NCBI GenBank assembly: GCA_035048815.1
Contig: JAUCBN010000017.1
Span: forward strand, 17,294,936 to 17,358,935
Source: Abelmoschus esculentus
Lineage: Eukaryota; Streptophyta; Magnoliopsida; Malvales; Malvaceae
Reading direction: 5' to 3'
DNA: 64,000 bases
Position 1 is the first letter of the stretch; every line of letters starts with the position of its first letter. The notes beneath the pieces are model-generated. The model did no database searches. It had not been told where the DNA came from and was given only the letters and a program-made list of their open reading frames with translations. Position numbers and translations under genes: made by a program. Positions 13,533-26,756 of the stretch are shown piece after piece.

Positions 13533-14215
13533 GATTTTGTCGGATGACAGGCGAGATGTGTGCAATAGAGCCTTGCGTTGCATAAGTTAATGGCACCTAG
13601 AAGTAGAACCCAAAACATTTTTCAATAAAATTTTGACCCTATTGTTTTATATTTATATTTGTAATCCAATTTTATTAAAGCATGAATCCTAAATTCTCTT
13701 ATCATTTAATCAATAGGGTTTAATCAATAGGTTGGTTGAGGTGTTCCAAAGCAATAAACATTTGATATCGTTTAAGTAGGTATTAAGTTTTAGACTTTAT
13801 ATATATAAAAAATATTCATTTGATATTATTTAAGTATATCTCGACTTTCGAATTTTGTGTAAATATAAAATAATCTTAATCAAATATGCGATATAAATCG
13901 ATCTGAGATCATTTACTTAAAAATCAACATAACTTAAAAATAACTTTGCTTAAAAGTCAGTGATAATGTTAAATAACTTTCCAACTATTAGTGGCTAAAA
14001 TGAACATGTACTCAAAAATCAGTGATCACTTATGAATTTTCCCATTAAAAATTCAACGTAAGAAAAGAATATTGCAATTACGCCCACCGAATAAAAATGG
14101 AACCTTTTGCTCCTCTTTCCGACAATAGAATTGTAGAAGAAAGAGAGAAAAAGTTCAGGAAAGAGAAAAAAATATAGGAAGGGAAAAAAAACTGAAAAGC
14201 TTCAAAGATTCATCA
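13533..14215. other. Enolase relic 3' flank and CTR1 promoter/5' UTR
   Basis: AT-rich. The last 100 bases are purine-rich (GAAAGAGAGAAAAAG and similar) and look like the 5' leader of the downstream kinase gene. No gene seen. Confidence 0.5.
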
Positions 14216-14248
14216 ATGGCGGTTTATAGGGTTTCTAGGGTTTTGTGA
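14216..14248 (+). other. Upstream ORF in the CTR1 leader
   Basis: An ATG at 14216 opens a 10-codon frame (MAVYRVSRVL, then TGA at 14246-14248). It ends 23 nt before the main CTR1 ATG at 14272 and does not overlap it. If the transcript starts upstream of 14216, ribosomes would meet this ATG first, so it could lower or condition CTR1 translation. That role is inference; the ORF itself is seen. Confidence 0.6.
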
Positions 14249-14271
14249 ACGGCAATTCCTTTAGAGTTTCA

Positions 14272-17200
14272 ATGGAAGTGCCCGGGAGAAGATCTAATTA
14301 CTCTCTGCTTAGTCAATATCCCGACGACCAGTACTCGGTGTCCATATCGGGAGCACCGCCTCCGTATTACGAATCGACTTCAAGCGAAGCCACGAGTAGC
14401 AAGAATAGAGTGAAATTGGAGAGAGGTTTGACTGATTGGGATCAGAGTCAGAGTCAAAACCACGCCCCGGTACAAGCGAATCGAATCTGTGGTGGCGGCG
14501 GTGGGGGAGGAGGAGGGAATACTTTTGCTGCTTCGATCGGTCTTCAACGGCAATCGAGCGGGAGTAGCTTCGGTGAGAGCTCTCTGTCGGGAGATTATTA
14601 TGTGCCGACCCTTTCTACAACGGCGGCTAACGAGATTGATGCGTTCGCTTATGGTCACGATGGGAGCTCTGGGCTTGTGGATTTGAGGACGAAAATTGGG
14701 GGTTCGTCGTCGGGGAAAAGCTGGGCGCAGCAAACGGAGGAGAGTTATCAGTTGCAGCTAGCGTTAGCTTTGAGGCTTTCTTCGGAAGCTACCTGTGCCG
14801 ATGACCCAAATTTTTTGGGTCCGGTTGCGGATGATTCCGCAACAACTAGCTCCAGCTCTGCTGAGATAGTTTCCCATCGGTTCTGGGTACGTTTCTTATA
14901 GATTTATTTGTTCATCACACTATTCGCTTGTCTTGGTTAAATTTACTTAATGCTTAGTAAGTCCAGGAGATTGAACAAATATGCCTAGGTGAATATAACC
15001 ATCGTGATAGTGATTGGATTTATTTTTTAGATGGTTTTAAAGATCGGTAATTAGATAAACTGGATGTTAGTGCATGGGCTCTTACATTTTGTATTTGTTC
15101 AGGGTTATATCAATCTGAATTTCTGGGATGAGGATTTTTTATTATTATTCTGAATTTTGTGAACGGTGACATTTACTATTCTGATCTTGGGTATAAATGT
15201 GGATACAATGGAAGTATATTGCTGCACAGCATCTGTATGACATGTGAAAACTAGGGATTAGTTACTATTCTGATATTTGGCAATTGGCATGAATGTGGAT
15301 ACAACGAGAGTATATAGCTGCACAGCATCTGCAATACATGTCATGTGCAAACTAGGATTTAGTTAAGTTTCAGGATTTGGTTGATAAAAGATTGGGCATT
15401 TGAATATTCTGCCTTTTCAATGTTATGTGCTTCAGGTGAGTGGCTGCTTATCATATTTCAAAAAGGTTCCTGATGGGTTTTATTTAATTCGTGGCGTTAA
15501 TCCATATGTCTGGACTATGTGCACTGATCTGCATGAGCATGGTCGAATTCCGTCAATCGACTCTCTAAGATCTGTTGATCATGCGGTAGGCTCACCACTA
15601 GAAGTGGTGTTGGTTGACAGAAGAAGTGATCTCGGCTTAAAGGAACTCCAAAATAGAGTCTATAACATTTCACATAGCTGCTTAACCACAAAAGAAGTTG
15701 TTGATGAGTTAGCACAGCTTGTCTGTGGTCGCATGGGGTGAGTTATCTATACCATTAATGCACAAAATTTCAAAATTTTTACCATTTTATTCGCCTTGGT
15801 GGTGAATTGTTTTATTTCAAACCGAAGGGGTTCATTTGCATCTGAAGAGGATAGCTTGGTTTCATATTGGAGGGACTGCAGTGATGATTTAAAGGATTGC
15901 TTAGGTTCAGTTGTGGTTCCCATAGGTAGCTTGTCAGCTGGCCTTTGCAGACATCGGGCTTTACTATTCAAGGTAAGGACCTAAGTTTCTAGTGTTCTCA
16001 TTTCACCCGTGGTTTTGGGATGACTTTTTGCTTAGTTATAGTTAACTTTGTACGCCTTCATTACTTGTGGAGCAAGTTTTCTGTTATAAAATGTTTTCCC
16101 CTATGAAGAGAAGGGATTTCATTCACAGTTCAAACATGACTTGTGCAGGTGCTAGCTGACACAATTGACCTACCTTGTCGAATTGCAAAGGGATGCAAAT
16201 ATTGTAAAAGAGATGATGCTTCCTCTTGCCTTGTTCGCTTTGGGCTTGACAGGTATTTTATATCAGCACTGTGAGATTTTGGTTTGGGTTGGTGTTAGTT
16301 ATGTTTGTTTTGTTTCTGATTTACAACCTATTTCCTTTAAGTTCTGAAGTTGTCATTCTTTTAGTGATTTTTTTCTAAATTACAATGTTTTGCTGACAAA
16401 AGAACCCTGCATTTTTAATTGATGTGGTTGTTTGTTATGCGGAAACTGAAAAACCTTTTTGAAACTATATTTTGCTTAATTCCACCTGCAACTCCACTTG
16501 CTTGTTGTGGTTCTTTCTTCCCATTTTGGTCGACTGTTTGTGAAAAACTGCCTTGTCTTATTTTGGTTAAAGTTTTCTATATTCAAGAATAATCTCATGA
16601 AGCCAATCTGATGGAGAACCTTCCAAGTTATGGAAGAATGTCTATCCTAGACATGATTATAGAAGGGCTTAATTCACTAGTGTAGCACTGTAGCTGGGCT
16701 TTATTTTCTCATGACCTTAATGAACCTTATATACTTAGGTTTCATAGTTTTTTGAGATTTTTTTTTTTAAATTCTTGAACGAATTTGATATTGAGTTGGA
16801 TATTATTATTATTATTATTATTATTATGGAGAACTTGTCCTACTTAGTGTTTGTGATTTCAGGGAGTATCTTGTTGATCTAATTGGGAACCCAGGTTACT
16901 TATGCGAGCCCGATTCCTTGCTCAATGGTCCTTCTTCCATCTCATTTTCTTCCCCATTGCGCTTTCCACATCTCAAACCAGCTATACCTGCCACTGATTT
17001 CAGGTTATTGGCCAAACAGTACTTTTCAGACTGTGAATCACTTAATCTAGTATTTGATGATGCTACAACAGGTATATTTTCTTTCACTCTCTATATAAAG
17101 AGCTTTACCGAATGTCCCTTATCTGCTTTTATATTTCAACCTTAAGTCTTTCATTTGGCTTGAAGTATGTAGTTTCTTTTGCTAATTTGCCCCACATTTC

Positions 17201-20200
17201 ATATTTTGTGACGTGCCTTATTAAGTACAAATGTACAATGTTATTCAAAGATGAATTGTATTGTTTCAAGTTCTTGTAAAATTTTTCTGCATCTGCCCTG
17301 ATGAAAGCAATAGATTATTACTTCTCTAACTTAAATGTCAAGTTATGAATCTTGCCACTAAAATTTTTTGCACTGGCTTTCAATTGTGGCTTTTTTTTTT
17401 CATCCCGGACTCACATGAAGATGTTTTCATACTGTTTCAAATGACAAGGGAAAACCGGAAAAACAATCCTATAAATTTTACGTGGACAAGTATTCCTAAA
17501 TAGATTTTAATCTGGTTTTGTTATTATTAATTGCACTTTCATAACACTGTTGAGTCTGCCATTTCTATATCTGTGACTGTAATTCATCTGGTATGCAAGT
17601 AAGCTATAGTTGTCTATCATTTCAGGTACTTTCATGGATGAAGAAAAGAAACTTGGTAACATTGGCACAGACAAAAATAACCTTGTTCAGATGTCAAGTA
17701 ATTTGAATGATGTCTCACAGTTACCTCTACGTAATAGTGCTAAGCCACCTGCTCATGATAAAGACTCCCAGTATTCACAGTCTATAATAAGCTCTAAGAA
17801 CATCATTAAAGATCCTTTAAAGCGCGTCCCCCCTCCTGGGCATAGAGATGTCCCAGATCTAGTCTTGGCTGGCCCAATGGGGGCTTCTACTAAGGATTCA
17901 AGGTTTGCTAAGGGTAATAAACTTGCTCCTGGTAAAAGAAATAGAGAACTTGTCCTTGAAGTTGATGATTTGGACATTCCATGGAGTGATCTCGTTTTAA
18001 GAGAGAGAATTGGTTCTGGTATTTTCTCGTCTGTCTTTAAGAACACCATTTTCACAGAATATACTACTGACAGACCTTATTCTTGGTCATAATTCATGTT
18101 TTGGTTTGGACTTGGTTCTTTTCAGGTTCTTTTGGAACTGTTCATCGTGCCGAATGGAATGGCTCGGTAAGAATCTGTTTATGAATTATTGTTATAAATA
18201 TAAAGTTAAATGTTATGAAAATTTTATTTTTGATATCTTCTGTTCTGCATCTTGTTTATTGTTACCACTGCTTTCTTGTATGTCGAATTCTAATCATCTA
18301 GTGGAGATTCCGGGGCCTATTTTGTTTGTGCTGTTCCTTGCGAATGAGAAACTGTCAATAATTATTGATATATATTTCACAAATGTTTGTAGATAGAATC
18401 GTTAGTGTGATGTATTAGTATTTCTGAATTTGCAGAATTTGTTTTATGTGTCTTTGATTTTAGGAGTTAAGAGTATTTGTAGTTTTTCTATAATGTCCTA
18501 TATATGCATTTGATTTAGGGTGGCATCTGCTGAAGTTAGGTGCAAGGTCTAGGTAATCTTTTATCTCCTATCTGTATCAGTTTCTGCACAATATTCTCAC
18601 AGTTTCAAATCGTAAACTGCTTGAAGTTCACTTCAGCACACATCAATTGACCATCAAAGCTTAATTTTCAGTTCTGAATATTAATCTTGACACTATTAAT
18701 GCATGTTGTAGTGTCAAACCCTTTTATTTTATAACCTTTCTAAAGTAGCAGCCAATCTATTTTGTCACGTTCTATTTCTCTTTAGACATGTCTGTAAATG
18801 AAAGGTTTTTTGAGTATGGTAATTCCAGCAATGCACCTTGGTTCATACACAGTCATAGTTCACTCTATATGCAAAGCACAATATAAATGTTCGATAAATT
18901 TCAGACAACTTATTTCTATTATCATGGGAAGAAATTGTTATTTCAATTATCTACATTTGTAGACATCTTTCTCTCACCTGTTTGGTACTGTTTCACTGTA
19001 AGAGTGGACCTTCTGTACTTCTGTTGTGTTTTATTTTTGGAGTTTGGTCCATCTTTGATGAATTTTTACTTGAAAGTATTCACTGCTTCTGAGCTAAAGT
19101 TCCTCATTGAATAATTTTTCTTGATGCTCATGTTCTTGTTTTGAACTAACTAAATTTTAAAAAGATGTTGACTCAATTGGTGAGTTTGTTGCCTTGATAA
19201 AAGTAGTATCGAGTTAGAATCCTACATTTCCCTTGTTGACAGTAATTAGAATGCATCTTATCTGTGGTAAGACATATCTTGGGCTTACTGGGGGACAAAC
19301 AACCTACCACCAGAATTTATGAACCAGATAAATAATTTTTCTTTGGTTGCAACTAATCCTGGTGGGAATGAACAATACAATGGTTAAATTTTACAAGTGC
19401 AGCTGAAGGTTCCTCTTTCTCCATATAATCTTTTTTTTTTAATTACAGGATGTTGCTGTGAAAATTCTCATGGAGCAGGATTTACATGGTGAGCGTTATA
19501 AAGAATTTTTGAGTGAGGTATGAGTTTGTTGACATTTTGAACAATTTTGTTCCTGTGATTAAGAAAAGTCAGTTTTTCATTCATGTCTTGGTATGATTGT
19601 ATTTTCACCTCAATTTTTTGTTAGGTTGCAATTATGAAACGTCTACGGCATCCAAATATTGTTCTTTTTATGGGAGCTGTTACTCAGCCCCCCAACTTGT
19701 CCATAGTCACAGAATACTTATCAAGGTTTGTTGTTTTTTGTATATTTATTTTTGGGATGGGGAAATGCCCTTCTGTTTGCCTTTCATATGGATAAGGAAG
19801 ACGGAAGACGCTTTGTTTACTTCTTATTACTACTTTTAGATGTTTGAATTGTTAAGTGGATTAAAACCTTGACTCTAATTTGCAGAGGTAGCTTGTATAG
19901 GCTTTTGCGTAAGCCCGGTGTGAGAGATGTGTTGGATGAGAGGCGTCGCTTGAGTATGGCTTATGATGTGGTGGGTTTTAAATGGTTTACTTTCTTTTTG
20001 TTTTTTATTTTCCAATTTCTTATGCATCTACCTTATGATTTGTTAATATTATGGTCTAAATTACCATATTTTTTCCTTTGTGCACAGGCAAAGGGAATGA
20101 ATTATCTTCATAGACGCAATCCCCCTATTGTTCATAGAGATTTAAAATCACCAAACCTTTTGGTAGACAAGAAATATACAGTGAAGGTAAGTCCTGGAAT

Positions 20201-21577
20201 GTTTCTTCTGTGCCTCAAAGAGCATAGTGTTTTCACCTAATGATCCTGTCATATGAAGCATAAACATTTTGCTTTTTTCATTTACTTATTTTTTCAATGT
20301 ATAAAAGCCAGGTGATTGGCTTCTTTGTTCTTAACTGATAATGGAATGTATATAGTTCTCAAGCCTCAAAATGTCTTTGAATTTGTAAAATATAGCCAGC
20401 CACAGTTTTTTACTATTGCAAGTGGCTGTCAACTAGTTTTTTGTTATCATATCCAGCATTGTATGTAGTTGGAGCCAGCCTCTTTTATTTTAATTTGTTG
20501 CTTTCTTTGTAATTATATCCATTGCCCTCTTAATGCAAATTTCTCTCAAAAGTTACTTCACATAATTCTTCCTCGCTTTCCTGGTCTGTACATTCAGGTT
20601 TGTGATTTTGGGCTTTCTCGTTTGAAGGCAAACACATTTCTTTCATCCAAATCAGCAGCCGGAACTGTATGTTACACTAATTCTTAACAATATTCTTGGC
20701 ATTTCTATTTGAGTTACCATCGATCATTGTTTATGCTGCAAAATCTTAACAATTACATTTATTTTTATATTAGCCTGAGTGGATGGCTCCAGAAGTTCTC
20801 CGTGATGAGCCATCAAATGAGAAGTCTGATGTATACAGTTTTGGTGTAATTTTGTGGGAGCTTGCAACATTGCAACTACCATGGGGCAACTTAAATCCAG
20901 CACAGGTTTGTTAACGCATTATAGATTTTGTCCCATCGAATGTTGTCTCATTTGCTGATGATTTAGCTTTAATGTGCTGGAAAGGCGCATGCTGAACCTT
21001 TCATTAAAAGGAAGTAATAATCTGATGGCAACTAAAAGCTCCCTTGAAGAGGAACAAACCCCACCTTTTATAAGCACTTTGAATAAGCGAGTTGTATGAC
21101 CTGAGCTAAAAGTATTGCACTTTGTGGACCAACATACCCCTCATTGAACATTAACTATTGATGTCTAATTTATTGCCATTGAACTTTGTTGTTTTACTAT
21201 TCCGTAAACTTACATATTGTCATGCAATGATAATCTTCTGGAGTTTTATTTCTGACGAACATATCCCAATCTAAATTGTTTTGCAGGTAGTAGCAGCTGT
21301 TGGTTTTAAGGGCAAAAGGCTTGATATTCCTCGTGACTTGAATCCTCAAGTGGCTGCCATAATTGAGGATTGCTGGGCCAAGTAAGTCTCAAAAGCTTTT
21401 ATAATGTGAAGCTTGCTAAGCAAATTTCCCTGTTTCTTCATTGTCATCGTCGATTTTGAATGCAGCGAGCCTTGGAAGCGTCCTTCATTTTCCATTATCA
21501 TGGAACGGTTGAAGGCGTTGATTAATAAGTCTTCTACCCCTCAACCAGGGCGTGATGACATGCCATTGCTTACCTGA
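14272..21577 (+). CDS. CTR1: Raf-like MAPKKK, CTR1 ortholog (negative regulator of ethylene signalling)
   Basis: CTR1 binds ER-located ethylene receptors and phosphorylates EIN2 to keep the pathway off. Fifteen exons: 14272-14886, 15436-15737, 15828-15972, 16149-16252, 16863-17071, 17626-18018, 18126-18166, 19449-19517, 19625-19725, 19886-19970, 20088-20186, 20598-20666, 20774-20905, 21287-21381, 21466-21577. They give 856 residues (Arabidopsis CTR1 is about 820). The start MEVPGRRSNYSLLSQ and LQRQSSGSSFGESSLSGDYY match CTR1 closely, which separates it from EDR1 and other Raf-like kinases. The regulatory EDR1/CTR1 domain is at about 195-400. The kinase starts at about residue 580: loop GSGSFG, VAVK Lys608, HRDLKSPN with Asp706, DFG Asp724, APE 749-751. 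All catalytic residues are present. The ATG at 14272 was chosen by homology. Odd points: a nine-glycine run near residue 77, and a 1.28-kb intron 7 splitting the glycine-loop exon from the VAVK exon. Confidence 0.96.
16801..16827 (+). repeat. (ATT)n microsatellite in a CTR1 intron
   Basis: Nine uninterrupted ATT/TAT triplets in intron 4, about 35 bases before the next acceptor. Confidence 0.85.
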
Positions 21578-22405
21578 ATGTTTGGAACTCCTACGAAGTT
21601 GTCTTCTTGCACATAATACAGCATTCTTTTTGACATTATATGAGACGGAGGGATTCATGCTGTTAGGTAGTCTAAGGTACGCGCACCCTTACATGCTTCA
21701 GCCTCATCCGCTTACTGTCCTCTGTTGGATTCTTTTCAATAATAAGGTCATAGTTGGCTTCTTCGTGAGAGAGCAAAAGCTCAAGGGTGTATAATGTTAC
21801 TAGAAGGAACTTCATCGTCTCTCCTTGTCATGTCTATGGTGCTCACCAATCCGTGCATTAACAGGCACACTTATGCCGACGTATCTGCACATGCATACTC
21901 TCTTTCATTGTTTACGAAAATTATCATGTTAACGGGAAGGACTTTGGGATAATATTATTACTCGCATTCGTTTGATTGTTTGCCGTAGTGGTTGTTCGGA
22001 GTAGCCAACTGGGACTTTCCAGATTCTTTTTCATGGAAGTAACACATGCAGTTACGGAAGTTGTATCATATATGTATTCTTTTCCCTCATAGTTCTGTAT
22101 GAAAAGATTGTGACGGAGATTAATTAAATGAGAATCAACTCGTGTTTTTTCGTGGGATAATTACGTTTTGATCCCTTTGTGTCTAGAAGGAAGGATACAT
22201 ACAAATGTTTGAAGCTTGTCCTTGTATAGATATAGGCACATCAAAAGTGAGTCTATTTCTATTATGGTCATATCATGTCTTCGAAAGGGTTACTATGGTG
22301 GCCAATTTGCCTTAAAAATCTAAATAAAACTTCACAAAATTGAATAATAGAGTTGATGATGTTTTTATTAGATATATAGTATAATTTTGAACTTCTTGTC
22401 AAAAG
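21578..22405. other. CTR1 3' UTR and flank
   Basis: Moderate-GC sequence directly after the CTR1 stop, probably 3' UTR for several hundred bases. No further coding region was seen. Confidence 0.5.
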
Positions 22406-22467
22406 GTTGAGATGGTCTAAGGCGCCAGATTAATGTTCTGGTCCGAAAGGGCGTGGGACTCTCAACA
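22406..22467 (+). pseudogene. tRNA-Leu(AAG)-like relic with two arm deletions
   Basis: The core GGTCTAAGGCGCCAGATTAA, continuing through the class-II variable arm (GGTCCGAAAGGGCGTGGG), is the signature of plant tRNA-Leu. The acceptor ends GTTGA and CTCAACA are still recognisable. The D-arm segment between GTTGAGAT and GGTCTAAGG is missing. The T-arm is also gone: GGG runs straight into ACTCTCAAC. The anticodon loop reads TTAATGT where tRNA-Leu(AAG) is expected to have TTAAGGT. It cannot fold as a working tRNA. Confidence 0.7.
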
Positions 22468-25400
22468 ATAACGTTTTTTTTCTTCTTAACAAAAAGGTGA
22501 AATGATCATTTATATTCCCATAAAATATTCGTTCTTTCCCTATAATAAAATTTAGTTTAAATAAAGTTTTTTTAATAACATCATGTATTTTTATACTAAT
22601 TAAAATATATCGATTACATCTCTAATTTTAGTCCAACAAAAGTAAAGACAAAACTAAAGTCTGCATCCCATTTCGTTAACAACACATGACTTCCTACATG
22701 AACATCAGATTCTGTCATCCGCTTTAGATGTTGAGTTGTAAAGTGTCACCCTGCATAGGCTTTGTTTCATCTTCTGTTTTTATTCTTAATAATGTTCATT
22801 TACAGTCATAGGAGTCCAAATGCTGACGTCACGTAATTGAATATTATATATTTTATATAGATCGGGCATGATTTATGTGTATTTTAAAGTGATTCTTTTA
22901 ATCTAATTTACTTCATTCATAACATTAAGATTCAAAACTTTAACATTGTATAAGGGTTCTGATGTCTCATCCCATTTATGATTCGAATCATTTTTTGTTT
23001 TGATAAATTCAAATAATTAAGTTGTATAGTTTTCAATTTTTATGTACTGAAGCTACTAATTTTTTATTGAACATGGCTTGCCTTTTAGAAACGTGTATAA
23101 TGTAGAAACCAATTTATATATGAACCCATTTCAGGTCAAGTTGTTAGAGAGGTAAGATGGGAAAATTATAAATCCCAAAACTCCAAAATCATACAGAAAG
23201 CTGATCTGTCTCCATTACTTTAAAACGTACAGATTTTATTGGTTTAATCATACTTTTGGTCCCTTAGTTTTAACACTGTTAGTGATTTTGAGCAAGACAT
23301 AACACCCCAATCATTGGTACAAGTTTTAACATACTTGTTGGCTTTAAGTTTAAAATTTTAGAAACACTGATACCATATCTGTTTGGATCCATGGTCCACA
23401 GAATAAGAACAAGTCTAAAAGTTTTGGACCAAAAATATTCCATGCACAAACTTAATCACAATTTAATACTCATGTCCGATTCATTTTGATTCGAACTGAG
23501 TTTAATCTAAACTCAGTTCGACATTAAAAAGTCGAGAATTTGAATATATAAAATCCCAGGCTGCCATTGCCGTGTGTCAGGCAGAGTTCAAACCAGCAAA
23601 CACCCATTTCATATTCATTGCGTATCCTTTGATCAAAACAAATCCAAAGCCAACTGCCAAATGATTCCTTTCTTCCTATTCAACTCCTTCCAGACCCTCA
23701 GGGCATGGAACTGGAAGAATCTAACAAACTTTACTCAGTCAAACAATCCATTCCATTTACTCCATCTTAGTATTGTCCAACTCAATACGTTTAGATTAAA
23801 AATATTGTCTATCTTCGGTTTTAACTGAATTAACAGACCTTCGATTAATTTATCGATTAATTTTATGTTCGATCGGTTACATGACTTATAACAATATTAT
23901 CAAACTCTAAACCTAGAACCCCATATCTCAAATTTTGCATAACCTACACAGTTCTGCTTCAAAAACCGAACAGTATAATGTTCAGTCAGTAACCATGTCC
24001 AGTTCAGGCTCACATTGCCCATCTGATTCTGTCGTGTCATTAACTTTGATGAATTATATCCCCAGAGAAGACAAGTGTCTGGATTCATCACGTCAGTTTC
24101 ACTGTAAGAAATCAGTTAGCATTTAACCATTATTATCACGTGTTAGTTTAGGTTTATTTCTTGTAATAAGTGCTGGTATGGGAGTCGATACTAAATAGCT
24201 GGGGGGGGGGGGGGGGACTAGTTGGGGGATCCTTATTCCTCCCCAACATCGGTGCATGTACTCTTCAGCTGTTAGAAGGTGAATCTCAAGACAGATTTTA
24301 ATTTCTAGGACCAAGAAAATCACTAGCATACATTCTTCTTAATCTTCGTCTAGGTTATATCTCTCGGTCGAACATATCATATTAGTTCGTATTATTATAG
24401 AATTTAAAAAATAATTTCTCGACTTTTTTCTTTTAATTTGGATAATCGATTACTTCAAAACAAATTTGATTTCAACCATGAACAAACAAGAAATCACTCC
24501 AATTAGTTGTCTTAATTTTCTACCTATCAAACTGTGAAACCATGATAATTCCTGCACATCAAGCATTTAACGAAGAGTAGTATCACAGGGGATTAAAAAT
24601 GAAAAAAATTAAGGTTTAATTCAAATATTTGATGAGTGATTTTTTATTAAAATTAAAATAATATAATAATTTTGTTAAATATTTAACGGTTGCTGATTAA
24701 AACGATAACGAAATAAAACATTAACGACGGTTTTAACAAAAAAAATAATTAGTTGACCAAAATACCACCCAACAGTTTTTCTTATACAAAATAATTTAAC
24801 TAAAATTGTATTTTAAATAATTAATAATTATATATTGAGTACTTAAAAATTTTAATCTTTATTAATCAGTTTAATAGAGTTCAATAATGTTCAACATTAG
24901 TGGTGTCCAGCGGTGTTCAACGCGGTAAAATTTTCCAAACTTTAAATCCGAATCAGAGTTGATCTATCGAATTAAGTCCTAATATGACCCAATAGCTAGC
25001 ACGTGTTTATCAAACTCCTCGTTGTTTTACCTAATGGCTTGTGCTTATCATTCATCCAAATATTATATTAAGAATTTTAAGTTTATTTTTTAGTAGTAGT
25101 GGGGCTAAAGTCAAAAGTTTAATCCATGTTAATTTAATTAGATTCTTAATCATTGTAATGAACAGGCACATGAAACTAAAGAAGAAGAAAATGGTCATGT
25201 TTTCTTTTATTGTTCAACTAGTTTTTAGGACAAAATCCTAATTAATTTAGATTAATTTATATCGTATATTTAATTTTAAAGAATAATATTTTTAATTAGA
25301 TTTTTTTATGATTTTTAATTCTAAATTAAGAAACGTAATTAATATACGTCTGGTTTCACTCAGTTTGTTTCATTTTCCCACTAGCAAATAAATAAATAAA

Positions 25401-25847
25401 AATGACAAAAAAAAAAGGAAATAAAAAATAGTCCACATGGAGAAATACAAACTGTAGTAATTCCCTCTTCCATTTCTTTAAACAAAATTCCGTTAAAAAC
25501 TTCATTAAATTACACTCTTTCAACTTCTTTTATTTATTGATATTAATTGCATTAATTGTCCTCGTATTACACTCTGTATTTCAAATTGATCCCAAATTTT
25601 ATTTTTAAACAAGTTTTTGAAAATTTACATTTCAACCCATTGGTGGAAATGTAGACCAAATTAAAGTAGGAGGATTAAATCCCAAATTTTAATATAGTAC
25701 AAGGAAGAATAAAGTGATTAATGAGTCAATTTCTTGTGAGTTAAAAGCCTTGTTTCTTTAACCAGCATATATTCCAATCAAAGTAGGGGGGAAAAGAAGT
25801 CTCAAATTTTCCATCATTTTCTTTTCTGGGAAAATTTTTCTCTTACA
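22468..25847. other. Intergenic, no gene recognised
   Basis: AT-rich with scattered short open frames that lack family similarity or codon structure. It contains a 16-G homopolymer at 24201-24216. The last 60-100 bases form the leader of the DUF868 gene. Confidence 0.5.
24201..24216 (+). repeat. Poly-G tract (16 G)
   Basis: Sixteen consecutive G on the plus strand in otherwise AT-rich DNA, followed by a smaller G cluster (TTGGGGGATCC). Its length is prone to replication slippage and sequencing error. Confidence 0.9.
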
Positions 25848-26756
25848 ATGAGGAGCATAACATCTTGTTACAATGAACATGCCATCAAAGTGTCGGATTC
25901 TTATTGTTCAGGCCCTTCGAACCAACCCTATATCTCCCCAAACAATACCCCTTCTACCCCAAACACCGTGAAATGCATATACAAAGCTAGATTCTCTTCT
26001 CATAAACACCTCGTCATCACGCTCACATGGTCCAGCAATCGCCTCGGCCATGGCCTAACGATCAACGTCGCTGAAACCGCGTCGAAACTCGACCCCAACA
26101 TGCACCATCTAGGAAAGAGCAAAGGAAGCAAAACGTTCAAAGCTTGTAATTCAGATATTGAAGTTTTTTGGGATGTTTCCGATGCTCGGTACATCAATGG
26201 ACCCGAACCGAGTTCCGGGTTTTCGGTCATCGTTTTAGTCGATTCGCAGCTCGGTTTATCTATTGGGGATACGAACATGATCCATATAAATGAACAACCG
26301 AACCCAACACCCAAATTTACATTGGTTTCAAGGAGTGAAGTTTTCCTCGGCACCACCAGCGTTTACTCGACAAAGGCACAGTTCTGTGACAAAGGATTGG
26401 CTCACGACATATTAATCAAATGCCACGAAGGAGGAGGCAAACAGACAGGTTTCAGAAACCCTGAATTGACTGTCACCATTGACGGTAAGAAGATGTTCCA
26501 AGTGAAGAGATTGAGATGGAATTTCAGAGGGAATCAGATCATCTTTTTGGATGGATTGTTGATAGATATGATGTGGGATTTGCATGGTTGGCTGTTTAAC
26601 CAGACATCAGGACGTGCTGTGTTCATGTTTAGGACAAGGAGTGGGTTAGATTCCAGGCTTTGGTTGGAAGAAAAGAACCACCAGTTTGAAGAACAGAAGA
26701 TCAAGGAAAGAGATGAGTTCTCATTGGTCATGTGTGCTTGTAAGAATCCTGACTAA
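25848..26756 (+). CDS. DUF868 family protein
   Basis: Intronless gene of 302 residues. It shows the plant DUF868 pattern: an N-terminal low-complexity stretch, then TVKCIYKARFSSHKHLVITLTWS, DIEVFWDVSDARY, GPEPSSGFSVIVLVD, FQVKRLRWNFRGNQIIFLDG and a C-terminal MWDLHGWLF, AVFMFRTRSGLDSRLW block. The molecular function of the family is not established. There is no transmembrane segment and no obvious signal peptide. The ATG at 25848 is the first in frame and gives the usual family length of about 300 residues. It stands alone between long AT-rich spacers, with nothing in the context hinting at a partner. Confidence 0.92.
   Translation: MRSITSCYNEHAIKVSDSYCSGPSNQPYISPNNTPSTPNTVKCIYKARFSSHKHLVITLTWSSNRLGHGLTINVAETASKLDPNMHHLGKSKGSKTFKACNSDIEVFWDVSDARYINGPEPSSGFSVIVLVDSQLGLSIGDTNMIHINEQPNPTPKFTLVSRSEVFLGTTSVYSTKAQFCDKGLAHDILIKCHEGGGKQTGFRNPELTVTIDGKKMFQVKRLRWNFRGNQIIFLDGLLIDMMWDLHGWLFNQTSGRAVFMFRTRSGLDSRLWLEEKNHQFEEQKIKERDEFSLVMCACKNPD

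Noticed and set aside
23574..24126. Small gene suggested by open frames of 60-84 codons
   Set aside because: No start context, family similarity, splice-linked partner or codon pattern on either strand.
24190..24240. Possible cloning-vector remnant (poly-G followed by ACTAGT and GGATCC-like sites)
   Set aside because: Only two 6-base sites in an order that does not continue as a polylinker; flanks are ordinary plant AT-rich DNA.
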